Assembly (NCBI GenBank): GCA_024529925.1
Contig: JAFEUB010001124.1
Coordinates: 1-64,000, forward strand
From: Ophthalmolycus amberensis
Taxonomy: Eukaryota > Chordata > Actinopteri > Perciformes > Zoarcidae
Direction of reading: 5' to 3'
DNA length: 64,000 nucleotides
Position numbers and translations under genes: made by a program. Below are positions 32,715 through 44,295 of this stretch, one piece after another. The notes beneath the pieces were generated by a model, which searched no databases, had not been told where the DNA came from, and saw only the letters and a list, made by a program, of their open reading frames with translations. Every line of letters begins with the position of its first letter. Positions within the stretch are counted from its first letter, which is position 1.

Positions 32715-32880
32715 CTTATGGTCTGGAGAAATGGGGATTGTGTAGGTGATTGCTTCGCCCTGTTTGAATCAGTAGGGAACAGCTGCCTAAACGTTGCGGG
32801 GAGAATGTTGCGCAGAACGCGCCTCAGTTTTGTTTTGCTTCCGGGGTCAGACGCTGACCCGGAAACTTTTAATCAGTCCG
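32715..32880 (+). repeat. dispersed repeat, second copy of the 19638-19850 family
   Basis: Shares TGGTCTGGAGAAATGGGGAT, TTTGAATCAGTAGGGAACAG and the CCGGGGTCAGACGCTGACCC near-palindrome with the first copy. Short, non-coding, unrecognised. Confidence 0.55.
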
Positions 32881-34625
32881 CTAAATGGCTGTCATGTAGC
32901 TCTAAGCTGCTCTGCCGGCCATCAATAAACACTAAAGAGAAGTGATGTTAACTAAAATTAGGAAAATGGGAACAACATCAAGAACATTAACAAGCATTCC
33001 AGAGTGTGGAGGTAAATTAAATGAATAAAGTTAGTGAAAATGATCGAGAATGAAAGTGGCACAGTAACAGACAAGTTCCAGAAGATGGCAGCAGTGAACC
33101 ATAACAAATGCCGGCTACCGTAAAACACCAACGAAGAAGAGTATCCAAGATGGTGATATTTGCGTGGCATCATCAAGCAGCAGAAGAGAGACTGTGGGAG
33201 AGCGAAAGGTATATGTTGCACTGTTGTCTTGGTACGTTTGGGTCTGTCAATGATTAGTGATCGCACACTGGATTCAATGTAGCGACTTGCTTCTTGCTCC
33301 GCGCACATTATTTTGCGTTATCTTGGATGCGTAATGCTAGGCCGCTGCTGTGCTAAACTAGCCCCGTATGCATGAGGCTGGTTGTTCGTTGGTATAAACC
33401 TCGGACATAGCCCGTTAGCGTTGAGTTTTCTTTGTCGGTCTCGTGTTAACGTGATCGACATAGTTGGACGTTGTGGCACATGTTTAAATGGATGATGTAA
33501 CGTTACGATGCGTTCAATGCAGTTATTTACGTTTTGACTACATTAGCACGTGCTGTTGATAACTGAAAATGCTATTCATATGCAAGTTACACAAAAAATA
33601 AAGACTTAAATAACTGTTAAAGCTCGACTATTGCTCGACCATTGCTTTTGTATGCGTGTTTTGTGTGCGCTGATGACAAACCCCAGGTTAGATCATTGAC
33701 AAAAATGCAGGCGATTGTTTTGCACGTGCGGAACATCCTGTTTTGTTGCAAACAATTTTCCAAAGCTGAGTCAAAGCAATCAAAGTTGTTCAAGTAAAAT
33801 CAGACTGTCTTAAGAAATGCAAAGTTTGCAAACTCTTGATTTGTAAAGATGGAACAAAATGTTTTTGTTGCTACTTGCTATGTAACAAACTCATCATGGC
33901 TGAAAAAGGTGACAAACAAAGTTGTGACAACCTGCTCATTGGTTAAGTACAGCCAGAATTATCTCACACACAAAACAATCTCAAATGACACAAATGTCCT
34001 TAGGAGTTTTCCTCCTGCTCCTATTATAAATGTATGTTTTTATAAAAACACACCACAGATGACCTGTCAAAGCAGCGCATGGGAAAGTGGCATCTTTTTA
34101 CATTCCCCCTTCACACTTATCTTGGTCATCGTGTCATTTAGTGAGTTCTGAAAAACAAAAACATATTTAAGTTTAGATTATTGAATGCAGTATTTTGGTT
34201 AGAAAATGCTGGCTGTAAAACTAGGGCGTGCCATGCCCCACCCGCCTCTGAACATGCCATCTACATATGACACAACCTCTTGTGTCATATTGAAGGGGGG
34301 TGGAGAGTTACAGTGGCTGGTGCTGTTCCACTGGCAGTCTAGTCAGAGTAGAGATTATACATGTTGGTCTGAGGATGGTGCTTGAGGAAAGGTCATAGAT
34401 TACATTGAGAGGATTCATCCACTGAGGAGCATGAAGTTGTTCACTTTTTTTTTTGGTAACCCACCATTTAGATTTAAAGATGTATTGCTTTGGTGTAAAG
34501 TGAAATGGACAACTGATGCAGCCACACACAGGCCCTGCCTGATGAAACTATTGAACGAACTCTTGCCTTCATATTTCCTTCATAGTTCTGTGTATAGTTT
34601 ATGTTCGTGATTAGTCACTGTAACG
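32881..34625. other. intergenic, no gene recognised
   Basis: A region around 33105-33190 (AACGAAGAAGAGT, ATGGTGATATTTGCG) resembles leaders of fish zinc-finger genes, with a possible donor GAAAG|GTATAT near 33209, but it is too weak to call. A perfect 11-bp inverted repeat is at 34265-34290. Nothing else. Confidence 0.35.
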
Positions 34626-36030
34626 CAGGGGTCTTCAACTAAAATTTAAAGAGGTCCAGTTAGAAAAAATGTCTTGAGGCAAAGGTCTGGAAGATCATAA
34701 TGTCTAACTATTTAGTGTGATATATATTCAAGTAGTCTGGTAGTTGTATCAACATCTGCATGTAATCAATACCTGACCGTAAAATCAAATGAATTCAGTA
34801 CGATTCAAAAACTTTCTGACTATTTATTGTCACGTAACACAGAACTGAACATATATGTATGACTGCAGATATGTCTCATTAACTAAATAAAAGTAGGGCT
34901 GCATTTCAAGATAAGAGAAAATAAATAAAATGTGAAAATTGTGCATGTTCAAATAAAGTGCTTAACTTCAGAAAAATAAATTAAAGGGAGGAAAAGCTTC
35001 AATTTCCCATTTTCTATTTCACATCTTGACTCAACAGTCTCAACCAATTTTACAGACACTAAATTCCAACAAATCTTAACAATTGAACAGTTTTAGAGTA
35101 TCACTTTCTTCCCCTCTTATATCCCACTCCCCCACTTTTTTGCTCAGTGAGAGAATTGAGCTCTAGCTTGTCCTGCCAGGATTTTAAAGCTGGGCTTGTT
35201 GTGTTGACCCAAAATCCAAGCAACTCTGAGGGAACACTCATGAGCACGTTGTTGGGCAGTGAATGTGTGGCTCAGGATCCTGGTGGACTGGTCATATTGG
35301 GCTCTGAGACTACTTATTTTCTGTGATCTCACCTCAGATTTCAGTGGGTATGTTTGTTCAAACCCTTTATGTTTTGTCTCATAATGGCGTTTCACATTGG
35401 CACTTTTAATAAGTGCCACGGTTTCTGAACATATGACACACTGGTTTGGTGCTTCCAGTGGGAAGTATGAACAGAAATGAGGCTGTCCATTCCGGATTAA
35501 ATGCTCTATTTTCGCTGTCCACTTTTCTTTTTTTGGAGAGCGCCATTTGTTCCTTATTTTTCTCAACTTACTCCGTCTCACTCGTCGTTCTCAACTTCCT
35601 CCGGGACAGTCGCCTGTTTCTCTCCCTTTCTCCGTCTCACTCGTCTTTTTCTCAACTTTCTCCGGCTCAGTTTCTCTCCCTTTGTTTTCGCTTCATATCG
35701 CTATCTTTCTTTTTCTTTCTACCGTCTTTTCGTGTGTAACTTGCCTCTCACTCTGTCATCTGTCTGGACTGTAGAGTCGCAATGTTTACCGCCTGGAATA
35801 CACAGACTTGATCTGAGTAGTATCACGTGGGATGGCTTAACTTGCATGCAATTGGTCTGTGCGTTTCCTCATCCACTAAACCACTACCGTAAAGACAACA
35901 AAAGCTGCGCCGGTTAAAATATAAGTGCCCCGTGAGATTTTAAATCATAACCTTCTGTTTTGGTCCGGGTCCGTATGGGACGGCTTCTGGGTCCGGATCC
36001 GGACCGCGGTCCGCCAGTTAGAGACCCCTG
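34626..36030 (-). mobile_element. complete-ended non-autonomous hAT (Charlie/GTF2IRD2-like) with 8-bp target duplication
   Basis: Termini are CAGGGGTCTTCAACT at 34626 and AGTTAGAGACCCCTG ending at 36030. The flanks carry an exact 8-bp duplication CTGTAACG (34618-34625 and 36031-36038), the hAT hallmark. The minus strand encodes, at about 35144-35581, the N-terminal zinc-finger/BED-like module: QCVICSETVALIKSANVKRH YETKHKGF, and then LRVAWILGQHNKPS, where an autonomous relative would continue into the transposase. The catalytic and dimerisation domains are missing, so it is an internal-deletion derivative. Confidence 0.9.
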
Positions 36031-38078
36031 CTGTAACGGATTACAAAAATATGTTGATTTGCATAATGTGCATCAGCATTAGTAGGGGTAGGGGTTGCTA
36101 TGAAATGCAATGATTAAATTAATCGTATGTCACAGCATCCTTTTGAATTTGAGGTTCAGTATTTATCAAGCAATCAGTTGATAATGACGAATGATTCATT
36201 CCTGTAACGTTACAACATGAGGTTAGCTGTCGAGCACCAGTGTCTTCCTTCCCTGCACACTCTACCGCCTATTTCCAACGCCAGGCTGATCATCTCAAAT
36301 CTTATTTCATATAACTGAAGGAGGGGAGGCGCCGATTCATAGTAATGTATCGTTTCACGTTTTTTGGGTGGTAACTGCCAAAATGGAGCACAAATATCAC
36401 CTGCCAAAACCTGTCAAATTCACAGCCCTAAGTTTCACATAATACACTTTTGGCTCCCCGTCTCCTCACTCTAATGTACTTTTACCGGCGTCCTCTACTT
36501 GCCTTATTTTCCGTAGTTGTCTTTCCTTTCCGGTGTAATGTAAATTTCCCGCATGATATAAGGATATGCATAACTGCCTCAGCCTCAACATTAACCCACA
36601 CTAACATCCCTACTTTGACATCATATTTATGTTTGCGTTATCTGTTTTCTTTTCGCAGATTCCTCTTGCAACACATGGTTCTCCTCCTGGTTCCAGTTGG
36701 CTCGCTTTCCCCTGATTGTTGTTATTGATCAATAACCGAGCCATATAACCATCACCAAGAACACTTTGGATTGCATTCGAGATCTGAATAAGCAGGTATG
36801 GCTCTACTATGGCATCTTCCAGCTGCACTGTAGGAAATCACACTGCATTTTCTCGCCTCTTTGCATTTTAATGGGAGAGCCCCATTCACATAATCCAGAC
36901 ACAATGTGATGCAGAAAAAAACAAATCGATTCGGTCCTTAGTATGACAAATGGGATCGGGCTTATGTGAGGAATGACAGTATATTTGTATCAGTTTAGCT
37001 AAAATACATTGTCTTCCACCACTTGATTGAGTCTGGAGCTGCATCTTGTTGTCCGTCATTTCATTGTGTTTAGTGCACATCTGGTCATTTGTTTATGCCG
37101 CTTCTGCATAAATGAAAACAATGTTGAGCTGTCGGCTCTGCCCAACATTGGTACATTTAATGCGAGTAACTCAGGGATTTATTTAGCAGTGTTTTCTAGT
37201 TACGGCAGGCCACCTCAACACACATCATGAATAATGTATACGTGTATGAAGTCATTATTTTAATAGGCATTTATTGCCTCTGTTGGACAGTTGATTGTAG
37301 AGAAAGTTACGGTAATGAGTAGAGAGAGATGGGGAACAATCTACAACAAAAGGTTCCTGGCTGGACTCCAACCAGGGACAATGAAGTGCATGGTTTGATG
37401 CTTGAGCCTCAAAAAAAACTATACCCTCCGATTCAAGTCATTTAATATAGAGCATCTTGCCGATACCGAGTACCAATCCGATACTCCAATACAGCTGCTC
37501 AGTTCACACTTCAAGTACATTAACTATCAAAATCACTCCAATGTACATGCATGACTATTGAATAGGTCTGCATTGCATTAAGAAAAATGTTGCATCCAAG
37601 CAGTTCCTCAGTATTTTTTTGTTTTCTTTTACAAAATAAATAATCCTTTCTGTAGTTTGTTTGGCCTCGTCACCGTCTCTCTCCCTTTTCAAATGTGTCC
37701 TTGTTTGCGTTTATTTATATATTTTTTTGCAGTGGAGTGGAAATGAGTGCACATAAATTGGGTGAATAACAAATAAACAGCCTCATACTGTGTTTTGCTG
37801 TTGTCAGTGGCGTGTGGTGTTTCGCCCCGTGCTCGTATACATGGAGCACAGGGAAGTGGAGGTGAGACTCACAGCAGAGAGTTTTAAAGAGTAGACCACT
37901 GCTGCACTCCATAGTTGACGTTTATAAAAGTTTTGCGAGTAAAAACACTTATGCGACAGTTGACGTAAAACGAAGGATCGGATTGGGCTCAATATAGCCG
38001 CAGTATTATTGCCGTTCTAGTGGGTGTTCCTGCTCTGACCAGTCAGTCTTTTTTTTTTATTTTTTTTAATGATTTCAG
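36031..38078. other. zinc-finger gene upstream region or 5' UTR intron; possible non-coding exon
   Basis: A stretch 36660-36794 has a pyrimidine-rich TTTTCTTTTCGCAG acceptor and AAGCAG|GTATGG donor, which would fit a non-coding 5' exon of the downstream zinc-finger gene; weak. A CAGTGGCGTG sequence at about 37805 resembles a hAT terminus, without a partner. Nothing coding is recognised. Confidence 0.3.
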
Positions 38079-38163
38079 AACTGGAACGTGCTGACAGGAG
38101 GAAAAGCATTGGGAGGACATTGACTTTCACCAATAAGCCGGTGAAATGAGTTCTTCAGAAGAG
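38079..38163 (+). CDS. C2H2 zinc-finger gene, start exon (MSSSEE)
   Basis: Exon bounded by TTTTTAATGATTTCAG and GAA GAG|GTGAGA. It carries 67 nt of leader and the coding start at 38146 (MSSSEE, six codons, phase 0). It joins 39270 (VKQTDTGSSRPHQC...) in frame. A short start exon before one large finger exon is typical of fish multi-finger genes. Start choice rests on this frame agreement; the exon is short, so the call is moderately sure. Confidence 0.55.
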
Positions 38164-39269
38164 GTGAGATCAAATAGAAATGAACATGATCCAGTATTTT
38201 GTCATCACCACAGACTAAAGCCCAGCTACCACGTCTGCCATCATGCCGCTGCACCAATTAAATCAGCTTAACAACATTCATGTCATACTCTGCTGCTCTC
38301 AGTTTCTCTATTTAACAGAGACATGCAATATTTATACTCTTCCATTCTTTCATTGTTGAGAAACTGTTAACAAAACTAAACACTTCCTACTGTTTCAGTG
38401 GTGTCGGAAGCTTCCCAAGCAAACTTATTCTTTTCTCTTTCTTAAGTAAAGCTTAGTCTAGCGGTGTCTTCAGCCACTCTGTCAGCAGCGAACTGCAGGT
38501 CTGTTTGCATCTTGTCTCATGGAACATTTTTCCTCCATTGTGACGGTCTGGATAAAATGGAAACGCAGGAGTGTTGCAGTATAAGTAGTATAAAGTTATG
38601 ATATCTATCACTGATTTGCACAATGCAGACAGAGTAAGTAGGAAATGACAACAGTCACTTCCTACTTACACATCTGCTGCTGATTTTCTCTTTTAACAAC
38701 AACAACTCAAACGAGGTCTTAACAAATGTTCTGAGGAAAAAGCAAAGACACACACCACAGCAGTGAGCGGTGGTATTGCATTACTTCATTGTTTTCCAGC
38801 CAACATAAAGCACAAAAAGACCAAGAAGGAAAGTGACCACAACAAACCTGTCAGAGAGGAGCATCAACCACTATTCATCAATGCTGAGCGTTGCCAGTAA
38901 GAAAGGAGTAAGATCCGACAAGAGGGTCAGCCGACGGAAAAAGAAAGAGCAGCTAAACAAGTTTAACTGATTTACTAAATGGATTTCTACTCATCAACAA
39001 ATTATATCGCAAACACGTGTAAGCATTTAAAAGAAAAAAGAAGCCCCTTTACTTCTTCATCTCCCTTCTCTGATCACCTGCCTCGCCTCCTCTGCCGTCT
39101 AATTTAGGACACGAAACATGTCTTTTAATAAAGGCACGGTTCTCTCGCCAATCAGTGAAATACGGTATTTATCTGACAATTTACAATCCATCGGTCATGC
39201 GACTCCAACAGTACGTAGTATTTTATCAAGTCCTCCGCTCTGACTTTTACTTCTCTTTTTTTCCCTCAG
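38164..39269 (+). other. zinc-finger gene intron
   Basis: Intron between the start exon and the finger exon. A conserved-looking exon-like stretch at about 38802-38898 (NIKHKKTKKESDHNKPV) has an AG and a GTAAGA but is phase-incompatible with 39270, so it is not called. The 3' end has CTTTTTTTCCCTCAG. Confidence 0.4.
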
Positions 39270-41546
39270 GTGAAACAGACGGACACGGGCAGCAGCAGAC
39301 CCCATCAGTGTCACAAGTGTGGGAAGTCTTTCAGTCGGGTTTGCAGTCTAATGGGGCGTTCACACCGGTCGCGTTGATTTTTTGACGCGCGTCGAGATTA
39401 CATACAAAGTCTATGCACAGACGCGATGAGACTGGCGCGCCGCGATTTTGCGATGGCGCGGCGCGTTGGACGCGTTATTGCAGTGCGGTGGACGCGGTGG
39501 ACGCGTTGGACGCCGCAAAATCGCCAACGCGCAAGTTGAAATTTTTCAACTTCTGCGAAATAATCGCGTGACGCTGTGGCGCGATAGCCTATCAGCGTTG
39601 AGTTGCTGCTCCCGTCATCAGTGCCGTAGCTCCTGCCGGTGCTGAATCACAAACAACAATGGAGGACAAATTAATAGTGGCGGTTTGTGGGTTCCCCGAG
39701 CTCTACGATACCTCATATCAATAGAGACCGGACCAAACTACGTGTATACATGTGTGTGTGTAAACCATACGGTACAAACAATTAATAGACGCTGCCGTAT
39801 TTACGTCTACGTGACGTTATTGAGTGCTGGTGGAGCTGCTACGATGTTAGCATAGCCTAGCACCGATCCATCAGAGCTCCATTGAGAAGACAAGTAGCCT
39901 ACAAATCGGCATCATTATGTAGTTATTTCGGAGTCCCTTTTTGTCGGAGAAGACAAGTACAAATCGGCATCATTATGTAGTTATTTCGGAGTCCCTTTTT
40001 GTCGGAGAAGACAAGTACAAATCGGCATCATTATGTAGTTATTTCGGAGTCCCTTTTTGTCGGTTTATTTTCCGTTGAATCACAGCCAAATCAGTTTATG
40101 TTGTGTTCCTACAGCTGTAAACAGCGACCGGTGGCTTGCTAGACACAGTGAATACAGCTCGATACAATCCACGGAGCTCCTCTGAACAATATTATGAACC
40201 AGACATGACTGCGTTTGGCATTCCGACGTTTGAGGGACTTCCACAACACGTACAAAGCAGCAATTGTCCTTATTCCTTTCACGGTTGATAGCGGAAAGTA
40301 ATGGCGGCCAGGTGAACGGCTTCCAGTCGATAAACCACGCCCCCTCTCCGGCGCTACGAGATTTTGCGGCGTTTGGTCTGAACACGACCGGCGGCGCGTT
40401 GGACGCTTTTTTGCAGTGCGTTGGACGCAATTTTGCAGCGCGTCAAAAAATCAACGCGACCGGTGTGAACGCACCATAAGGAGACATGAACTCACTCACA
40501 CTGCGGAGACACTGTACGACTGTGAACAATGTGGTAGCAGTTTCGGCCAACTTAATGCCTACAATACACACTTGCAGACGCACACTGAAGAAGCGACATA
40601 CTGCTGTGAACAGTGCGAGAGGCATTTCAGCGACCACAGTTCATATAGAAAACACCTGCGCGACCACACTGGACCATACCAGTGTGACCAATGTGAAAAG
40701 ACGTTTAGTTACTTCAGTATTTACAAGATACACATGCGTGTCCACACTAAAGAAAAGCCGTACTGCTGTGACCAGTGTCCAAAAAGTTTTAGTTTTTTAA
40801 GTTCATACAAGCGACACCAGCTCAGCCACAGCGGAGAGAAGCCGTACCAGTGTGACTTCTGTGGAAAGAGTTTCACGCAGTCGGGGCATTTCAGCCTGCA
40901 CCTGCGTAACCACACTGGAGAGAAACCCTACGAGTGTGACCAATGTGAAAAGAGTTTCAGTGACCTTAGTAGTTACAAGATACACCTGCGCGTTCACTCG
41001 GGAGAGAAACCATACTGCTGTAACCAGTGTGGGAGGAGTTTCTCTCAGTTAGGCAACTACAAATCACATTTGCGTATCCACACCGGAGAAAAACCGTTCC
41101 GCTGTGAACTATGCGAGAAAAGCTTCTCCGTTTCAAAAACGTATACACAACATGTGCGCACGCACACTGGAGAGAAGCCATACAAGTGTAAAGAATGTGG
41201 GAAAGGTTTTGGTCGTCTCAGTAACTACATGCGTCACCTCCGTATTCACACTGGAGAGCAACCTTACAGCTGTGACCAATGCGGGAAGTCTTTCAATAGC
41301 TCGTATAGTTACAGCCGACACTTGCGCGTGCACACCGGAGAGAAACCATACTGGTGTTCACAGTGCAAGAGACTGTTCACTCGATCCCAGTCCTTGAAGA
41401 AACACCGCTGTATTGCAATAGACGACGACTATTTAGAGGAGAGAGTAGATAAGAGTTCGATTGTGTGTAAAAAAGAAGCACAACTGAGTTGCTCACCAAC
41501 AGAACCAGCAAACGACAGCCAACAAAAAACCAACAAAATAAACTAG
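39270..41546 (+). CDS. C2H2 multi-finger protein exon, interrupted by a transposon in finger 1
   Basis: Exon after CCTCAG. Coding is 39270-39351 (VKQTDTGSSRPHQCHKCGKS FSRVCSL), then resumes at 40480 (RRHELTH...) after a 1125-bp Harbinger element plus one TAA target duplication. If that insert and one duplication are disregarded, finger 1 is continuous: C-x2-C-x12-H-x3-H. Ten further canonical fingers follow, with TGEKPY-type linkers (HTGEKPYECDQCEKSF and similar), and a degenerate twelfth (CSQCKRLF...KKHRC) whose last His is replaced by Cys. The stop is TAG at 41544-41546. No KRAB, SCAN or BTB domain is present. As written, translation through the insert would stop soon after LMGRSHRSR, so the allele is broken unless the insert is spliced out or absent in other individuals. 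C2H2 tandem arrays bind DNA; targets are unknown. Confidence 0.82.
39352..40476 (+). mobile_element. PIF/Harbinger-type non-autonomous element with TAA duplication and MADF remnant
   Basis: Inverted ends of about 38 bp: TGGGGCGTTCACACCGGTCG at the left and its near-complement, ending CGGTGTGAACGCACCA, at the right (one mismatch G/T in the fourth base). Target duplication TAA at 39349-39351 and 40477-40479; three-base TWA duplications are typical of PIF/Harbinger. A residual open start at 39659 (MEDKLIVAVCGFPELYDTS) looks like the beginning of a MADF/Myb-like DNA-binding protein carried by this superfamily. Inside, a 58-bp unit (AAATCGGCATCATTATGTAG...) is repeated three times (starting about 39903, 39961 and 40019). 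The DDE transposase is absent. It has inserted within zinc finger 1. Confidence 0.88.
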
Positions 41547-42061
41547 TGTGTTAGGGGTGTCACGGATCACAAACCTCACGGATCGGTTCGGATCACGGTT
41601 CAGGAGTCACGGTTCGGATCATTTTTCGGATCAGCAAAGAAAAGGGGAGGAGTCAAATGTAACTTTGCTTTCCATTTATTAGGTAGAGAAGTTCAAGAAC
41701 ACTGAAAGCAAAGAACTTTGGGCTATAGCCTCGCATAAAAACAAAAATATTGAAGGTATCCAATTTGAAACAAAATGAAATAAATAAATCTAAATAAAAC
41801 ATTCAAGAATACTCAATTCTGTTTAAGTGCAACATGAATTATGTTGACTTGATACCCTCTTCTTTTAGTCAATACTGGAAGAAAAAAAAACAGCAAATGT
41901 CTACAGCATCAAAAAAGTGAAAAAGAAAAAAAGCAGACCGCCGCTGGCTTACACTGTTAACTAAACTGAACTGCTAGGCAACAATTTGTGTCTATATTTA
42001 CTTCCTTCCATTCAAATACACTGCAATAAACGTGGAATGTTTACCATTCCTATGAAATGAT

Positions 42062-42460
42062 CTACAACTTTAAATTTTTCTTCAAAAAGATGAGAATGTC
42101 TACATTCTCTGGGGAGAGGGTAGACCTTTTTGCAGTCACTATGTCCCCTGCTGTGGAGAACACCCTCTCACTAGGCACTGAAGTGCCAGGTACAGCGAGG
42201 TAGCGTCTTGCCATCATGGCAGTGTGAGGGTATTTATGCTCATTGCTTTTCCACCATGACAGCGGATCACCCCCCACTGGAATGCCAGTTGCTGCCTTGT
42301 AGAGTGCCACTTCCTCTGTGATCGTGTTGGCAAAGGTGTGGCGGTCAGCAGCATCCTTGCTCGCAAAGGTCTCCCCAAAAAGCTCCTCTATGGCTGACTT
42401 CTTTTGTGGAGGAGATGCCTCTGAGTCTGGTCCTGTCAATGTGTGCTCTGTGGCTTGACC
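42062..42460 (-). CDS. ZBED-type hAT transposase, exon 2 (C-terminal dimerisation domain)
   Basis: Follows TTAATTTTTTTTGCAG on the minus strand and is open for 132 codons to the TAA at 42062-42064. It carries the hAT C-terminal domain: DPLSWWKSNEHKYP, the SERVFSTAGDIV core and the NVDILIFLKKNLKL end, which mediate dimerisation and complete the catalytic fold. Starting phase is 0 and joins exon 1 (GAG|GTAACA donor) in frame. Confidence 0.9.
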   Translation of the reverse strand, partial: GQATEHTLTGPDSEASPPQKKSAIEELFGETFASKDAADRHTFANTITEEVALYKAATGIPVGGDPLSWWKSNEHKYPHTAMMARRYLAVPGTSVPSERVFSTAGDIVTAKRSTLSPENVDILIFLKKNLKL

Positions 42461-42571
42461 CTGCAAAAAAAATTAATTACTTGATCTGTAAAACTAATTA
42501 TCTCATGTTTCATGAAACTATAATTGGGATGACAACAATGAAAAAAATCGCTCTTATTCATTTTTTGTTAC

Positions 42572-44017
42572 CTCTTCAGTGGCCATAATCTCAGTGGAGA
42601 GATCATTGTATGTTCTCAAGCATAGGGCAGGGTCTAGGTGAGACAGGGACTTAAACCTTGGATCTAGTGCAGTAGATCTATGAAGGTAGTCTTGTAGATT
42701 AGGGGGGGCAGTGTATCTGGGGTTCAGGTCCCCTCTAATGGCAGCCTTCACATCTCTAGTGACTGTGCAGTCATCCTCACTTGGGGCCATGGATTGCAGA
42801 ATCCTTGTTTTCAGAGGTAGGATCATGGACACAGATGGTGTAGTTTCAGTGCTCAATAGGGTTGTAATGGTTTTGAGGGGTTTGAGCACCTGGAGGACCT
42901 CCTCTGCAATTTTCACATCAGCATCAGACAAGGTGACGATGTTTCTGATATTTTTCTTCAGGGTCTTGTCTGTCAGTGCAGAGTAAATAGCTGCCTGCTG
43001 CTCAAGATAACGCTCCAGCATGTCATAAGTGGAGTTCCATCTTGTTGGGACATCATGTATGAGCTTGTGGGACGGTAGCTGTAGCATTTCTTGTTTGGTC
43101 TTAAGCACATGAGCGGCTGTTGTGCTTCGGTGGAAAAATGAAACCACTTTCCTGATTCTCCCAAGGAGGCGGTCCATCTGGTTCACTGAGATTCCCCTTT
43201 GTGATGCTAAATTGATCACATGTGCAAAACAAGGTATCTGTGGTCCCAGTCCAGCTTCTATGACTGCATTTGTTTGGTTCCTGGCATTATCTGTGGTGAC
43301 CGGAATATTGCTATTGGGCCTGTCTAGCTTCCACTCTGCTACTGCTTCTGTCAGCACGTGCGCCAGGTTTGTGGCTGTGTGACTCTCACAGAGGGGGCGT
43401 GTCTGCAGCACCGGACTATGAATCTCCCACTCCTCCGTGATGAAGTGAGCGGTCACAGTCACGTAGCTCTCCGTTGCCCTGGAGGTCCACCCGTCTGTGG
43501 TGATGGCAACAAAGGATGCCTTGGATAACTCGTCTACAATCTTGATCTTTTCTTCTTCATATAGGCCTGGAACGATCTTCCCACTGAAGTGGTTGCGTGA
43601 GGGGACTTCGTAACGTGGCTCAAGCACTTTAAGCATATTCTGAAATCCTTTGTTTTCTACCACTGAGTATGGCCTCATGTCCGCAGCAATAAAGACCCCA
43701 ATTGATGCTGTAATGGCTTTAGCCCGGTCTGACTCTGCCACAAACGGTTTCTTAAATGATGCGAGGATACCTTGTTGCTGCGGCTTTCCCCCCGTCGCTG
43801 ATAGACCAGGATGGTGGCGCTTCAAATGTGTGGCCATGCTCGATGTATTGCCGTGTTCGTATGGCTTTCTTTGTAAACAATGCCTACATACCGTAATGGT
43901 TTTGTCTACCACCCTTACCCCATCATTATAATATACAGGGAAGCCATAATGCTCCCAAACTTGCGACTTATAAGACGCCGGTGGCCTCTCAAGTTCCTCC
44001 GCTCCTCCGCTCGCCAT
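42572..44017 (-). CDS. ZBED-type hAT transposase, exon 1 (BED finger and catalytic core)
   Basis: 482 codons from ATG at 44017 to the donor GAAGAG|GTAACA. A BED-type zinc finger is visible near residues 44-69 (C44, C47, H64, H68). The catalytic core follows: Asp in TTDGWTSR (about D175), second Asp in TTDNARN (about D243), and a CxxH pair in PCFAHVINL (C263, H266). With exon 2 (42460-42062) the protein is about 614 aa, the usual length for this family (relatives include ZBED1-like genes in vertebrates). No frameshift or stop is seen, so it could encode an active transposase that cuts and pastes its own element. An intron of 111 bp separates the exons. Confidence 0.92.
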
Positions 44018-44295
44018 GACTCACCGGGAAATACTCTTGACACGCTTTGTTCACGTGAACACACTACTGCTTTATATCTGTACACTGACACTTAAAATTG
44101 ATATTCAGGGACTTGTTACTAGAAAAGGAACATCAGCAGTAAAACTTTTACACACTATGATGATTACACTATTTAAAAAAAAAAAAAAAAAAAGGTAAAA
44201 TACTCCGTTGATCCGCGGTTCACACGTGATCCGAACCGTGAGGGGTGATCCGTACGGATCACGGATCGATCCGTGATCCGTGACACCACTAGTGT

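Larger units (their letters stand above)
41550..44287 (-). mobile_element. ZBED-type hAT transposon, apparently complete, at the zinc-finger gene stop codon
   Basis: The element encodes a two-exon transposase on the minus strand (listed separately). Ends share GGTGTCACGGATC in inverted orientation (left about 41555-41570, right about 44270-44287). An exact 8-mer ACTAGTGT flanks it (41542-41549 and 44288-44295), matching hAT's 8-bp target duplication; the left end shows a few extra bases (GTTAG) before the conserved TIR, so limits are uncertain by a few bases. The duplicated 8-mer contains the zinc-finger gene's TAG stop. Transcription of the element opposes the host gene. Confidence 0.9.

Noticed and set aside
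38802..38898. Exon-like stretch NIKHKKTKKESDH...
   Set aside because: Its phase (2 in, 2 out) does not join 39270 without a stop.
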